64,000 nucleotides of DNA from Pannonibacter anstelovis (GCF_036881715.1 NZ_JBAKBF010000009.1:154496-218495), one strand, 5' to 3'. Numbered from the stretch's first letter, positions 8,417 to 18,443 are shown. Made by a program: numbers and translations. Notes: generated from the sequence alone by a model not told the origin.

Positions 8417-9480
8417 GCGCCGCTCCAGCGGGAAAAGAGGGATGTGGACAGGCAGCGCTCGCCCTTTTCCTCGCGGATGACAAGCTCGCCGGATTCCAGC
8501 AGGCCGCCCTGCTTCGACAGGGTTTCAGCCATCAGCTCATGGACGGAGAGGAAAGAGGCGCGGATGGCATAGGCCGTCAGGATCATGAACAGGGCATTGG
8601 GAGACAGCAGCTGGCGCAGCATGTCCAGCATCTCCGGCAGGTTGACGAACAGGTCCCACACCTCGCCCTTGGGGCCGCGGCCATATTTCGGCGGATCCAG
8701 GATGATGCCGTCATAGGTGCTGCCGCGCCGCACTTCGCGGGCCACGAACTTGCTGGCGTCTTCCAGTATCCAGCGGATGGGCAGATCGCCAAGGCCGGAC
8801 AGGTCCTGATTTTCGCGGGCGTAGGCAATCGCCTTCTTCGAGGCATCCACATGGGTGACATGGGCGCCCGCAGCAGCGGGCAGCAATGAGGCAAGGCCGG
8901 TGTAACCGAAGAGGTTCAGCACCTTGACCTGACGGCCAGGCTCGGCAGCGCGCGCCTCCCGCACCTTGTTCATCACCCAGTCCCAATGCGGAGCCTGCTC
9001 GGGGAAGACGCCCACATGGCGGAAGGACATGAAGCGGCCCAGATAGCGCGCCGGACCATAGGCCATTTCCCAGGTCTCGGGCACGCTGCCTGCAAACTTC
9101 CAGCGGCCAGGGCCTTCCTCGTCCACATCACCGGTGAAGACCGCATCCGCCCTGTCCCAGACCGGCTTCTTCAGGCGCGGCAGGCCCATGGCCTGCGGTT
9201 CGGGCCGGACCACAGTGAAGCGGCCATAGCGTTCCAGCTTCTGGCCCCGCCCCATGTCCAGCAGGGCATAATCCTTCCACCCGGCGGTTTCGAGGATCAC
9301 CGGCCAGCGGGCCGCAGGCGGCAGCCCCGGGCGGGCAGCGGCAGAAACGGCGGCCCCGCGCTCAGGCAAGGCGGCATGACCGGTTTCAGCGGCGGCGGCG
9401 GGCTTTTGCGGGGTTTGAGGGGCCTGGGCCACGGGCAAAACTTTCCGGAAGTCTCGATAAAATGGTGTTGTCTCAGCCAT
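8413..9480 (-). CDS. Class I SAM-dependent rRNA methyltransferase (RlmI/RlmKL-like)
   Basis: 355 residues. SAM-binding motif I is VLNLFGYTGLASLLPAAAGA, followed by HVDASKKAIAYARENQ. The catalytic-type motif ILDPPKYGRGPKGEVWDL is that of the RlmI/RlmK group of 23S cytosine/guanine methyltransferases. The N-terminal 60 residues are proline/alanine-rich and poorly conserved in appearance. It is first in an operon with the TrmH-like and SDR genes and divergent from the GAF-Fis regulator. Confidence 0.85.
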   Translation of the reverse strand: MAETTPFYRDFRKVLPVAQAPQTPQKPAAAAETGHAALPERGAAVSAAARPGLPPAARWPVILETAGWKDYALLDMGRGQKLERYGRFTVVRPEPQAMGLPRLKKPVWDRADAVFTGDVDEEGPGRWKFAGSVPETWEMAYGPARYLGRFMSFRHVGVFPEQAPHWDWVMNKVREARAAEPGRQVKVLNLFGYTGLASLLPAAAGAHVTHVDASKKAIAYARENQDLSGLGDLPIRWILEDASKFVAREVRRGSTYDGIILDPPKYGRGPKGEVWDLFVNLPEMLDMLRQLLSPNALFMILTAYAIRASFLSVHELMAETLSKQGGLLESGELVIREEKGERCLSTSLFSRWSGA

Positions 9481-9669
9481 TAGGGCGGAGCAGGCCTGCG
9501 GTCAATCGGCTAACCCGGTTTTATACGCCCCTGCCATAACCGCGCCAATGGACACATTCTCTGGACTTGAGATTGAAATTCCTACAGAAATCACTTTGAC
9601 AAGCTGGTGCGAATTTGGTCGGCTGTACCCATACAGGGTGAGTGTGCATCATGTAGGGGGGAGAATTAT

Positions 9670-10638
9670 ATGCTGCCAGGTTCTCACGATCCGACGCGCA
9701 AGCACGCCGACAGGGTGCGGGAAACGGTTGAGAACAACGGCTGCGCTGCACATTCTCTGGTGGCAGCGTCCTGGCGCCGCTCGATGCTGTATCACGGCCT
9801 CGACCCCAATCTGGACCGGCCAGCCGTGCGGGTGGAAGACCATACACTTGCACAGGCTCGCGACCGGATGGGATCCCTGCTTGAGATCGCCGTGCCTGCC
9901 CTTGACAGGTTGAATGCAACGCTCGCCCCTAGCGGCTGCAGCATCCTGCTGAGTGACAAGGATGGTCTCGTGCTGGAGACCCGCGAAGCGCCCGGCGATC
10001 AGCACGAGTTTGCCCGCTGGGGGCTGACCGCAGGCGGTGTGTGGAGCGAGGCCCAGCAGGGCACCAATGGCATTGGCACCTGCGCCATCGAAAAACGGCT
10101 GATCATCGTGCATCAAGATCAGCATTTTCGTGTCAGCAACACCGAAATGAGCTGCATTGGCGCGCCAATCTTCGATCACCTCGGGCAGCTGGCCGCCGTA
10201 TTGGATATCTCGAGCTGTCAGCGGGATTTCTCGCTCGCCTACGCACAGGTGCTGGGGATGGTTGTCAGTGAGAGTGCGCGCTCGGTGGAGAGCGATCTCT
10301 TTCGCGCCGCGTTCCCGGGATGCCGCATCGTCGTCGCCAAGGGACACGGACAAGGGGGCGTCTCTCTTCTGGCGCTGGACCCGGATGACGTGATCATCGG
10401 AGCAACCCGTCTCGCCCGCAAGATGCTGGGCCTGACAGACGCCCTCATTGCCTCTGCACCCGGTGCCGCCCCCTTTCTCGGCACGGCTGCGGAAGAAGAT
10501 CCACGCACCGCAGAAAAGGCAGCCCTGCGGCGCGCCCTTGCCAGAGCTAAAGGCAACGTCTCGGCAGCAGCCCGCGATCTTGGAATCAGCCGGGCCACCA
10601 TGTACCGCAAGATGGGCCAGTTTGGCCTCGACGGCTGA
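9670..10638 (+). CDS. GAF-Fis transcriptional regulator without an AAA+ domain
   Basis: 322 residues from the ATG at 9670, chosen because GGGGGGAG lies just upstream; a longer frame from 9607 has no such site. The N-terminal part resembles the AcoR/DhaR sensory region, with a GAF-like domain around 60-200 (WSEAQQGTNGIGTCAIEKR, GAPIFDHLGQLAAVLDIS). The C-terminus is a Fis-type HTH (ALARAKGNVSAAARDLGISR). The central sigma-54-interacting ATPase is absent, with no Walker A or GAFTGA between them. It directly precedes coxG-coxSLM on the same strand and probably controls them, but not by the standard sigma-54 enhancer mechanism. Confidence 0.88.
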   Translation: MLPGSHDPTRKHADRVRETVENNGCAAHSLVAASWRRSMLYHGLDPNLDRPAVRVEDHTLAQARDRMGSLLEIAVPALDRLNATLAPSGCSILLSDKDGLVLETREAPGDQHEFARWGLTAGGVWSEAQQGTNGIGTCAIEKRLIIVHQDQHFRVSNTEMSCIGAPIFDHLGQLAAVLDISSCQRDFSLAYAQVLGMVVSESARSVESDLFRAAFPGCRIVVAKGHGQGGVSLLALDPDDVIIGATRLARKMLGLTDALIASAPGAAPFLGTAAEEDPRTAEKAALRRALARAKGNVSAAARDLGISRATMYRKMGQFGLDG

Positions 10639-11012
10639 TCCTTCCGCACCTGTCTCAATTCTGCGACAGATCCGGCATGCTTTATTGCCGCACAGGTCTT
10701 TTCCCTTACGCGCCACCGGCGCAAACTCCGGCCTGATGCTGAGCATGCAGCGCCCGGCAGCTCTGGGAGGGGCGCAAGGTGGCAGCAAACGGTCAGGGCG
10801 CGCACAGGTCACATCCGCCAGGCTCTGGCTGCAATCTTTCTTCTTTTTCTCCATGGGCTTGCCAGCTGCCTTTCAGTCCGGCACCCTTGGGAAGACGCAA
10901 GACAAGAGCCATATGGGACGGGCAGGCTGCATAGGGTAAGCCGACGGTGAACGGCCGTAGGCGCCAAGAGCCGCAGCAGGCCTGCCCCCCGAGGAGAGAG
11001 GCACGAAACGCA
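10639..11012. other. Leader/promoter region of the cox operon
   Basis: 374 bp without a credible gene. It holds the inverted repeat at 10650-10669 listed separately and GAGGAGAGAG (10991-11000) ahead of coxG. No clear sigma-54 (GG-N10-GC) element was picked out. Confidence 0.5.
10650..10669. promoter_or_regulatory. Inverted repeat, candidate operator of the GAF-Fis regulator
   Basis: CTGTCTCA, spacer ATTC, TGCGACAG: 8-bp arms with one mismatch, 12 bases after the regulator's stop codon. Fis-type HTH regulators of the AcoR class often bind TGTC...GACA palindromes, so this is a plausible site controlling the downstream cox genes. Confidence 0.45.
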
Positions 11013-11714
11013 ATGGACATGACAGGCGAGTACCGCATTCCGGCACCGCGAACCGATGTCTGGAATGCCCTGAACGATCCGGACGTGCTGAAAGCATGCA
11101 TTCCAGGCTGCGACAGCCTGGAGATGACCTCGCCCACGGAAATGACGGCAGCCGTTACCGCCAAAATCGGCCCGGTGAAGGCAAAGTTCACAGGCGCAGT
11201 CACACTTGAAAACCTCAACCCGCCGGAAAGCTACACGATCGCCGGCGAAGGCAAGGGCGGTGTTGCGGGCTTTGCAAAAGGTTCCGCCGACGTGCACCTT
11301 GCCGAAGACGGCGGGGACACCATTCTCAGTTACACCGTGAAGGCACAGGTGGGCGGCAAGCTGGCCCAGCTGGGAAGCCGCCTGATCGACAGCACCGCCC
11401 GCAAGATGGCCGATGAGTTCTTCGGCAACTTCTCGCAGATGGTTGCCGGAAACGCGGCGTCCACCGGAACGGCTGAGGATGGCGAGCCTGACGCAGGCAC
11501 GCTGGAAGAAGCCCGGACGCTGGCCATGGAACACGCAGGAGACGCCGTGGCCCATGCCGTCGAGGATGTGGAGAAGAAGATCGAAAACGCCGTGCACGAG
11601 GCTGAGGAGACAGTCGAGGCAGCGGCGGCCAAGGGCAGCTATGGCGGGCCCATGATCTGGGGCCTTGCCGCACTGGCGGTGGTGATCATCATCCTCGCCG
11701 TCATGAGCACATGA
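11013..11714 (+). CDS. coxG: CoxG-type SRPBCC protein with C-terminal membrane anchor
   Basis: 233 residues. The first 150 form a START/SRPBCC fold typical of CoxG (GEYRIPAPRTDVWNALNDPDVLKACIPGC; KAQVGGKLAQLGSRLIDSTARKMADEFF). A charged helical linker (about 160-210) and a single membrane helix near the end (WGLAALAVVIIILAVM) follow. CoxG family proteins help anchor molybdenum hydroxylases to the inner membrane. The ATG at 11013 was preferred over an upstream in-frame codon because the N-terminal SRPBCC motif begins here. It is the first structural gene of the coxG-S-L-M set. Confidence 0.9.
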   Translation: MDMTGEYRIPAPRTDVWNALNDPDVLKACIPGCDSLEMTSPTEMTAAVTAKIGPVKAKFTGAVTLENLNPPESYTIAGEGKGGVAGFAKGSADVHLAEDGGDTILSYTVKAQVGGKLAQLGSRLIDSTARKMADEFFGNFSQMVAGNAASTGTAEDGEPDAGTLEEARTLAMEHAGDAVAHAVEDVEKKIENAVHEAEETVEAAAAKGSYGGPMIWGLAALAVVIIILAVMST

Positions 11715-11783
11715 GGAGCATGAGTTACGATTTCCCCCGCTGGTGACGCGACCGGAGAGCGGGAACAATTGAGGGAGGTATGA

Positions 11784-12272
<489 letters not shown>

Positions 12273-12470
12273 GACCAGCCCTTGCGGCGCTTGAGCCTCT
12301 CAAGGCGCCGCCGAGCATCCCCAACCCGTGCGGACGCGAACCCTGCACGGCACATGACAAGCCGGCAGGCCGGACAAAATGCCGTGAGGAGGCGGCGTCC
12401 GGCCCTGCGGAACAAGGAAACGGCCTGCGGGCAAAGGCCTTGCAGGAAACCTGTCTGAGGGAGTTATGCC
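12273..12470. other. coxS-coxL spacer with a strong hairpin
   Basis: GCGGCGC-TTGAG, loop CCT, CTCAA-GGCGCCGC (12284-12311) forms a 12-bp stem with one bulged G and no T-run. It may tune coxS versus coxL expression or protect the coxS 3' end. Part of it recurs at 30027-30052 (see the repeat entries). Confidence 0.5.
12283..12307 (+). repeat. Dispersed palindromic repeat, copy 1
   Basis: TGCGGCGCTTGAGC and TCAAGGCG separated by three bases. The same two blocks separated by four bases occur in inverse orientation at 30027-30052. Both copies are intergenic and hairpin-forming. Confidence 0.45.
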
Positions 12471-14834
12471 ATGGGAGTTCAAGGCATTGGCGCACGTGCG
12501 CTGCGCAAGGAAGACAAGCGTTTCATCACCGGCAAGGGCCGGTACACCGATGATATGACCGCGCCGCGCATGACTTATGCGGCCTTCGTGCGGTCGCCCC
12601 ACGCCCACGCCCGCATCACCGGCATCGACGCCAGCGCCGCACTGGAGATGGAAGGCGTCGAGGCGGTTCTGACCGGCGAGCAGCTGGTGGGTGATGGCGT
12701 TGGCAATCTGATCTGCGGCTGGATGATCCATTCGCGCGACGGCAGCCCGATGAAGATGGGCGCCTGGCGGGCGCTGGAGCCGGAAACCGTGCGCTATGCC
12801 GGTCAGGCGGTGGCCGTCGTCATCGCTGAAACCCTTGGCCAGGCCCGTGACGCGGCCGAGGCGGTCCTCGTATCCTATGAGGAGCTGCCGGTGGTGATCG
12901 ATCCGGTGGCTGCCCTGGAGCCGGGCGCGCCGCAGCTGCACCCGGAAGCACCGGGCAACCTGATCTACGACTGGGTGATCGGCGATGAAGCGGCCACCAA
13001 TGCCGCCTTCGAAAAGGCCGCCCATGTGACGCGGATGGACATCACCAACAACCGGCTGGTGCCCAACCCGATGGAGCCGCGCGCCGCGCTTGCCGACTAT
13101 GACAGTGCCGAAGAGCATTTCACCCTGCACACCACCTCGCAGAACCCGCATGTGGCGCGCCTGGTGCTCTCTGCCTTCTACAACATTGCGCCCGAGCACA
13201 AGCTGCGCGTGATCGCCCCGGATGTGGGCGGCGGCTTCGGCTCGAAGATCTACATCTACCCGGAAGAAATGGTCTGCCTGTGGGCCTCCAAGCGCACGGG
13301 CCGTCCGGTGAAGTGGGTCTGCGACCGCACGGAAGCCTTCCTCACTGACGCCCATGGCCGCGATCACCGCTCCCATGCGGAGCTGGCGCTCGATGCCAAT
13401 CACAAGGTCATCGGCCTCAGGGTCAGCACGGTGGCGAACCTCGGCGCCTACATGTCGCTGTTCTCCTCTTCCGTGCCGACCTATCTCTACGCGACGCTGC
13501 TTTCCGGCCAATATGATATCCCGGCCATCCACTGCAACGTGAAGGCTGTCTACACCAACACCACGCCGGTCGATGCCTATCGCGGTGCGGGACGGCCTGA
13601 GGCAACCTATCTGATCGAGCGGATCATGGAGACGGCAGCGCGCGAGGTTGGGCTCGACCCGGCCGAGTTCCGCCGCCGCAACTTCATCCGCAGCTTCCCG
13701 CACCAGACGCCCGTCATCATGTGCTATGACGCGGGCGACTATGACGCGACGCTGGATGCAGCGCTGAAAGCCATCGACTATGCCGGTTTCCCCGCCCGCA
13801 AGGCGGAAGCAGCCCGCAAGGGCAAGCTGCGCGGCATCGGCCTGTCCTGCTACATCGAGGCCTGCGGCATCGCGCCATCGGCAGCTGTCGGCTCGCTGGG
13901 TGCAGGCGTCGGCCTGTGGGAATCAGCGGAAGTGCGGGTCAATCCGGTCGGCACCATCGAGGTGCTCACCGGCTCTCACAGCCATGGCCAGGGCCACGAA
14001 ACCACCTTTGCCCAGCTCGTGGCAGAGCGCTTTGGCGTTGATACGGACACTGTGTCTATCGTTCATGGCGATACGGACAAGGTGCAGTTCGGCATGGGCA
14101 CCTATGGCTCGCGCTCCGGCGCGGTCGGCATGTCGGCCATCGTCAAGGCGCTGGACAAGGTGGAGGCCAAGGCCAAGAAGATCGCTGCCCATCTGATGGA
14201 AGCCGCAGAAGGCGACGTAGTGTTTGAAGGCGGCGAGCTGAAGGTGGCGGGCACGGACAAGTCCCTGCCCTTCTTCCAGGTGGCGCTGGCAGCCTACACT
14301 GCCCACAATCTGCCCGCCGGCATGGAACCGGGGCTGAAGGAAGGGGCGTTCTACGATCCCACCAACTTCACCTTCCCGGCAGGCACTTATGTCTGCGAGG
14401 TGGAAATCGACCCGGAAACCGGCAAGACCGCCATCATCAACTTCGTGGCAGCGGATGACTTCGGCAAGATCATCAATCCGATGATCGTGGAAGGCCAGGT
14501 GCATGGCGGGCTGACGCAGGGCATCGGCCAGGCACTGCTGGAAAATGCCGCCTATGACGAGGGCGGCCAGCTTCTGACCGGCTCCTTCATGGACTATGCC
14601 ATGCCGCGCGCCGATGACGTGCCGTCCTACACGCTGCTGACGACCGAGACCATCTGCCCGGGCAACCCCCTCGGCATGAAGGGCTGCGGCGAGGCCGGTG
14701 CCATCGGCTCGCCTCCGGCCGTCATCAACGCCATCACGGATGCGCTCGGCATCCGCGACCTCGCCATGCCTGCCACGCCCCAGCGGGTGTGGGAGGCGAT
14801 CCGCAACGCCAGCCAGCCTCTGGCAGCTGAATGA
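12471..14834 (+). CDS. coxL: Molybdenum hydroxylase large subunit, form II CoxL
   Basis: 787 residues, the xanthine-oxidase-family molybdopterin subunit. It opens with GARALRKEDKRFITGKGRY and carries GGGFGSKIYIYPEE. The active-site loop reads AYRGAGRPEATY, the form II signature, rather than the AYxCSFR loop of true Cu-Mo carbon monoxide dehydrogenase (form I). The C-terminal GCGEAGAIGSPPAVINAI and the catalytic glutamate context are intact. The S-L-M order also fits form II. CO oxidation is therefore unlikely or weak; the physiological substrate, perhaps an aromatic or purine-like compound, is unknown. Confidence 0.93.
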   Translation: MGVQGIGARALRKEDKRFITGKGRYTDDMTAPRMTYAAFVRSPHAHARITGIDASAALEMEGVEAVLTGEQLVGDGVGNLICGWMIHSRDGSPMKMGAWRALEPETVRYAGQAVAVVIAETLGQARDAAEAVLVSYEELPVVIDPVAALEPGAPQLHPEAPGNLIYDWVIGDEAATNAAFEKAAHVTRMDITNNRLVPNPMEPRAALADYDSAEEHFTLHTTSQNPHVARLVLSAFYNIAPEHKLRVIAPDVGGGFGSKIYIYPEEMVCLWASKRTGRPVKWVCDRTEAFLTDAHGRDHRSHAELALDANHKVIGLRVSTVANLGAYMSLFSSSVPTYLYATLLSGQYDIPAIHCNVKAVYTNTTPVDAYRGAGRPEATYLIERIMETAAREVGLDPAEFRRRNFIRSFPHQTPVIMCYDAGDYDATLDAALKAIDYAGFPARKAEAARKGKLRGIGLSCYIEACGIAPSAAVGSLGAGVGLWESAEVRVNPVGTIEVLTGSHSHGQGHETTFAQLVAERFGVDTDTVSIVHGDTDKVQFGMGTYGSRSGAVGMSAIVKALDKVEAKAKKIAAHLMEAAEGDVVFEGGELKVAGTDKSLPFFQVALAAYTAHNLPAGMEPGLKEGAFYDPTNFTFPAGTYVCEVEIDPETGKTAIINFVAADDFGKIINPMIVEGQVHGGLTQGIGQALLENAAYDEGGQLLTGSFMDYAMPRADDVPSYTLLTTETICPGNPLGMKGCGEAGAIGSPPAVINAITDALGIRDLAMPATPQRVWEAIRNASQPLAAE

Positions 14835-14849
14835 TCTGACACGGCAGAA

Positions 14850-14876
14850 CCGGGCGCGCCCGATGGCGGCGCCCGG
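14850..14876. repeat. Hairpin between coxL and coxM
   Basis: CCGGGCGC/GCGCCCGG arms (14850-14857, 14869-14876) with an 11-base loop and no T-run. It is probably an intra-operon mRNA structure. Confidence 0.45.
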
Positions 14877-14919
14877 CTCTGCCCTCTTCTGACGCTTTCC
14901 TTTGAGGAGAACGAACACG

Positions 14920-15717
14920 ATGTATGAGACAAGCTATCACCGGGCCGCTTCGGTCACGGAGGCTGCCAGCCTGATCGCAAAGGCGGATGACGGCAAGCTG
15001 CTGGCCGGTGGCCAGACCCTGATCCCCACCATGAAGCAGCGCCTTGCCGCGCCGAGTGACCTCGTTGACATCGGCCAGATTGACGAGCTGAAGGGCATCA
15101 CCGAAAGCGGCGGCATGCTGCGCATTGGTGCTGGCACCAAACACGCGGATGTGGCTGGTTCCGATCTGGTCCGCCGCCTGATCCCTGGCCTTGCCAGCCT
15201 TGCGGGCGGCATTGGCGATCCGCATGTGCGCCACATGGGCACGATTGGTGGTTCCGTCGCCAACAACGACCCGGCAGCGGACTATCCCTCCGCCGTGCTG
15301 GCGCTGGATGCCACCGTCCACACCAACAAGCGGGACATTGCCGCCGCGGACTTCTTCGTGGGCATGTTCGAAACGGCGCTGGAAGACGGCGAGATCATCA
15401 CCGCCATCAGCTTCAAGGCTCCGGAAAAGTCGGCCTACGCCAAGTACCCGAACCCGGCCTCGCGCTATGCCATGGCCGGTGTTTTCGTTGCCCGCCACAA
15501 GGATGGCTCCGTGCGCGTCGCCGTCACTGGTGCCGGTCAGGGCGGCGTGTTCCGGGCCGAAGCTATGGAAGCGGCCCTTGCGGCCAAATGGTCGGCAGAT
15601 GCCGTTGCCGGTATTGCCCTCGAGGCGGATGACATGCTCTCCGACATCCACGGCTCTGCCGAGTACCGCGCAAACCTCGTCACCGTCATGGCCAAGCGCG
15701 CCGTCGCTGCGGCCTGA
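14920..15717 (+). CDS. coxM: Molybdenum hydroxylase medium subunit, FAD-binding
   Basis: 265 residues. The FAD-binding domain carries LLAGGQTLIPTMKQRLA and GTIGGSVANNDPAADYP, the two flavin pyrophosphate motifs of the CoxM/XdhB family, and a C-terminal CO_deh_flav_C domain follows. The ATG at 14920 has GAGGAGA nine bases upstream; an in-frame TTG at 14902 was rejected. It completes the S-L-M heterotrimer and is followed by a terminator. Confidence 0.94.
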   Translation: MYETSYHRAASVTEAASLIAKADDGKLLAGGQTLIPTMKQRLAAPSDLVDIGQIDELKGITESGGMLRIGAGTKHADVAGSDLVRRLIPGLASLAGGIGDPHVRHMGTIGGSVANNDPAADYPSAVLALDATVHTNKRDIAAADFFVGMFETALEDGEIITAISFKAPEKSAYAKYPNPASRYAMAGVFVARHKDGSVRVAVTGAGQGGVFRAEAMEAALAAKWSADAVAGIALEADDMLSDIHGSAEYRANLVTVMAKRAVAAA

Positions 15718-15726
15718 GGCAAGACC

Positions 15727-15750
15727 GAAGCGGGGCACAGCCCCCGCTTC
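15727..15750 (+). terminator. Terminator of the cox operon
   Basis: Perfect 9-bp stem GAAGCGGGG/CCCCGCTTC with a 6-base loop, ten bases after the coxM stop. Only a weak T-stretch follows. Confidence 0.6.
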
Positions 15751-15796
15751 ACATTCATGCGGAAGAGAACCGGACAGCAAGGCACACGAGGCGTCA

Positions 15797-15826
15797 CCCC
15801 GGGCCCAGCGCAGTGAGGACCCGGGG
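15797..15826. repeat. GC-rich inverted repeat
   Basis: CCCCGGG ... CCCGGGG with a 16-base interior (15797-15803, 15820-15826), in the spacer between the convergent coxM and chemoreceptor genes. It resembles the short CCCGGG-type palindromes scattered in many Hyphomicrobiales genomes; no second copy was found here. Confidence 0.4.
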
Positions 15827-16007
15827 CCTGCTCATCGCCAGAGCGTTGCCCGGATCTGCTGAGACTGCCTGTCTGATGGGCGGATTGCCCTGACGCCTTG
15901 CCGCGCTGTTCGGCTTAGATTTCACCGCTCTGCAAACGAGTAGGCCCTGGCTCGAAGGCCGGGGCGGCCTCGGAGAGTGAGGAGGCGAAGGTGCCCCCTC
16001 CCCCGTC

Positions 16008-18443
16008 TCACGCCGCCGCAACCTCGGCGAGGAAGCGGTCGACTTCTTCCTTGAGCATGCGCGTCTTGCTGTTCAGTTCCTCGGAGGCATCGAGCAGCAC
16101 GTCGGCTGAGCTGCTGGTTTCGGCAACCGCATTGGACAGTTCCTGGATGTTGCCGGCAACAGCCGAAGAGCTGTCCGCCACCTGCCGGACGCTGCGGGAG
16201 ATGTGCGAGGTAGCCGAGTTCTGCTGTGTCATGGCCGTGGCGATGGCGCCCGTGTAGCTGTCCACCTGCCCCATGGTCTCACTGATGCCGGTGATGGCGG
16301 CGACAGAATCGCTCGTAGCATGCTGGATGGCATTGACCTGAGCGGCGATCTCTTCGGTTGCCTTGGACGTCTGGTTGGCCAGCTCCTTCACCTCGGAAGC
16401 CACAACCGCAAAGCCCTTACCTGCCTCCCCGGCCCGTGCCGCCTCGATGGTGGCGTTGAGGGCCAGAAGGTTGGTCTGGGCAGCGATGGCCTGAATGAGG
16501 GTGATCACCTCGCCGATCTTGGCAGCCGCTGATGCAAGCCCGTCCACCTTGGCGCTGGTTTCCTGCGTGGCATGCGTTGCACGGCTGACCACCTGGGTGG
16601 TGCGGGAAACCTGGTTGCCGATCTCCTGCACGGACATGGAAAGCTGCTCGGCTGCAGCAGCTGCACTGTCCATGCCAGCCAGCGCCGCTTCCGAGGCACT
16701 GGCCGTCTGGCTGGCGCGTTCCGAGCTTTCGCGGGCGATGACGGCAAGGCGCTGTGCCGTAGCGTCCAGATTGCCAGCGGTGCTGCCGACAGACGTAATC
16801 AGGTTCTGTGCCGTTGCACGGAAGCCGGAGATCAGCGCGTCAACCTTCTGCTGACGCGCCATGCTGACAGCCTGGCTGGCGGCCTGCTCCTGCTCGAGGC
16901 GAAGCCGCTCCAGCGCGTTGTCCTTAAAGACCTGCACCGCCTGCGCCATGCCGCCGATCTCATCGCCACGGCCGAGGCCCGGCACTTCGGCGGATGTGTC
17001 ACCATCGGCCAGACGGCGCATGAAGCTGGTCATGGCACGGATCGGGCGGGTGATCAGACGGTTAAGGCCGATTGCAAGGGCAAGACCGAGCGCGATGGCA
17101 GCAATCACAGCCACACCAATGGTGGTGACTGCGCGCTGTCCGGCGGCGCGGTTGGCCGCCGACTGGGCACTGGCCAGATCCGTTGCGGTGCTCTGAAGCA
17201 CAAGGCTCAACCGGTCCAGTTCCGCCCGGTTGGTCTCCAGACTGGACTTCGCTTCCCGGATGGCCGTGAAGGCACTGGCATAATCCTCAAGCGCCTGCGG
17301 CATGGACGCAATCGCGCTGGCAGCCGCCGGGACATAGGCAGTCGCCCCATCCAGCTGCATGGCATGCATGCCCAGCATATCGATTTCCGCTTCAACCGCA
17401 TCCGGATCTGTCTCACCCATGTCTGCGACAAAGCTCGTGGTGTCCGTCTTGACGCTGGAGATCGAGCTGGAGATTTCGAGAGCTTGCTGGCCGATCCGTG
17501 TCAGAGCGGCCAGTTTCTGCTGCAGGCCGTTGGCATCATCCAGCGCCCGGTCCAGCGCGCCATAAATGGCAAAGCGGGCATCCATTATCTGGGTGGTCAG
17601 GGCGCCGATCCGGTCGGCCACTTCCTTCTTCTGCCCCATGCGGTTGAACAGATTGGTCTCGTCCAGCATCACCGGCAGAACAGCTTGCAGGGCAGTGGCT
17701 TGCTCCAGCAATCCGGCAGGCACAACCTTGAAGCGGGAGCCCTCAAGCTTTTCGGCCTGGCTCTTGATTGAATCGAGCGCTTCGCCAATCTGGGTACGCA
17801 GTTCCGGCGTGACTTCGCTCAGCTTGAATTCGGCGCCCATGCCGAACATGGGATGAAGGAAGGCGACGCGATCCTGCATGTCCTGCGCGATCCTGCCGAG
17901 CTGACGCAGGTCTTCCTGAGATGACGTGCTCAACGTGGCCGCGTCCGCTGCATCCCGCTGCTGGCGCTGCAACTCGTTGGCTATGGTACGGGTCAGGCTG
18001 TCAAGCTGTGCAGTTGCCCGCTCAACCACGTCCAGCTTGTCCTTCAGTGACTGGGTATCCTGTTCGACAGATGAGAAAGTCGCACCAAATTCGGAGACCA
18101 TGCGACGGGCAGAGGCAACATTCTGCAAAGACTGCGAATCGTTGGCCAGCGATCTGGCAAGGTCCTCAAGCGTCGCATCCAGCGATCTGAGCGCGGTGGT
18201 CACCTGAACCGCACCATCAGCATCGGGCTGCCGCAGGAATGCCTCGCGTGCTGCCGACAATGCCTTCAGCTCGGTGATCGTGGCCAGCGCATCATCAGCG
18301 ATCCCGCTGCGCTGCGAAAGGCCGGTGAGCGTGACGATGCCCAGTCCGCCAACAAGCGCAGTCAGAACCAGGATCGCACCAAACCCGCCCCAGACCTTGT
18401 ACAGGAACGAGAGGTTGGTGAAGGAAAGGGATAGTCTGCCCAT
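16008..18443 (-). CDS. Methyl-accepting chemotaxis protein with a large periplasmic region
   Basis: 811 residues from the ATG at 18443 (MGRLSLSF); the open frame extends to 18527 but its first 28 residues look non-coding. One transmembrane helix lies near 17-40 and a second near 450-475. They enclose a long, almost entirely helical region of about 400 residues, the size and character of HBM-type double four-helix-bundle sensors that bind organic acids. HAMP follows, then a signalling domain with QTNLLALNATIEAARAGEAGK and GFAVVASEVKELANQ. It is monocistronic with AT-rich DNA upstream. The ligand is unknown. Confidence 0.93.
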   Translation of the reverse strand: MGRLSLSFTNLSFLYKVWGGFGAILVLTALVGGLGIVTLTGLSQRSGIADDALATITELKALSAAREAFLRQPDADGAVQVTTALRSLDATLEDLARSLANDSQSLQNVASARRMVSEFGATFSSVEQDTQSLKDKLDVVERATAQLDSLTRTIANELQRQQRDAADAATLSTSSQEDLRQLGRIAQDMQDRVAFLHPMFGMGAEFKLSEVTPELRTQIGEALDSIKSQAEKLEGSRFKVVPAGLLEQATALQAVLPVMLDETNLFNRMGQKKEVADRIGALTTQIMDARFAIYGALDRALDDANGLQQKLAALTRIGQQALEISSSISSVKTDTTSFVADMGETDPDAVEAEIDMLGMHAMQLDGATAYVPAAASAIASMPQALEDYASAFTAIREAKSSLETNRAELDRLSLVLQSTATDLASAQSAANRAAGQRAVTTIGVAVIAAIALGLALAIGLNRLITRPIRAMTSFMRRLADGDTSAEVPGLGRGDEIGGMAQAVQVFKDNALERLRLEQEQAASQAVSMARQQKVDALISGFRATAQNLITSVGSTAGNLDATAQRLAVIARESSERASQTASASEAALAGMDSAAAAAEQLSMSVQEIGNQVSRTTQVVSRATHATQETSAKVDGLASAAAKIGEVITLIQAIAAQTNLLALNATIEAARAGEAGKGFAVVASEVKELANQTSKATEEIAAQVNAIQHATSDSVAAITGISETMGQVDSYTGAIATAMTQQNSATSHISRSVRQVADSSSAVAGNIQELSNAVAETSSSADVLLDASEELNSKTRMLKEEVDRFLAEVAAA

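Noticed and set aside
12300..13703. 467-codon minus-strand frame
   Set aside because: Antisense to coxL, which is clearly real.
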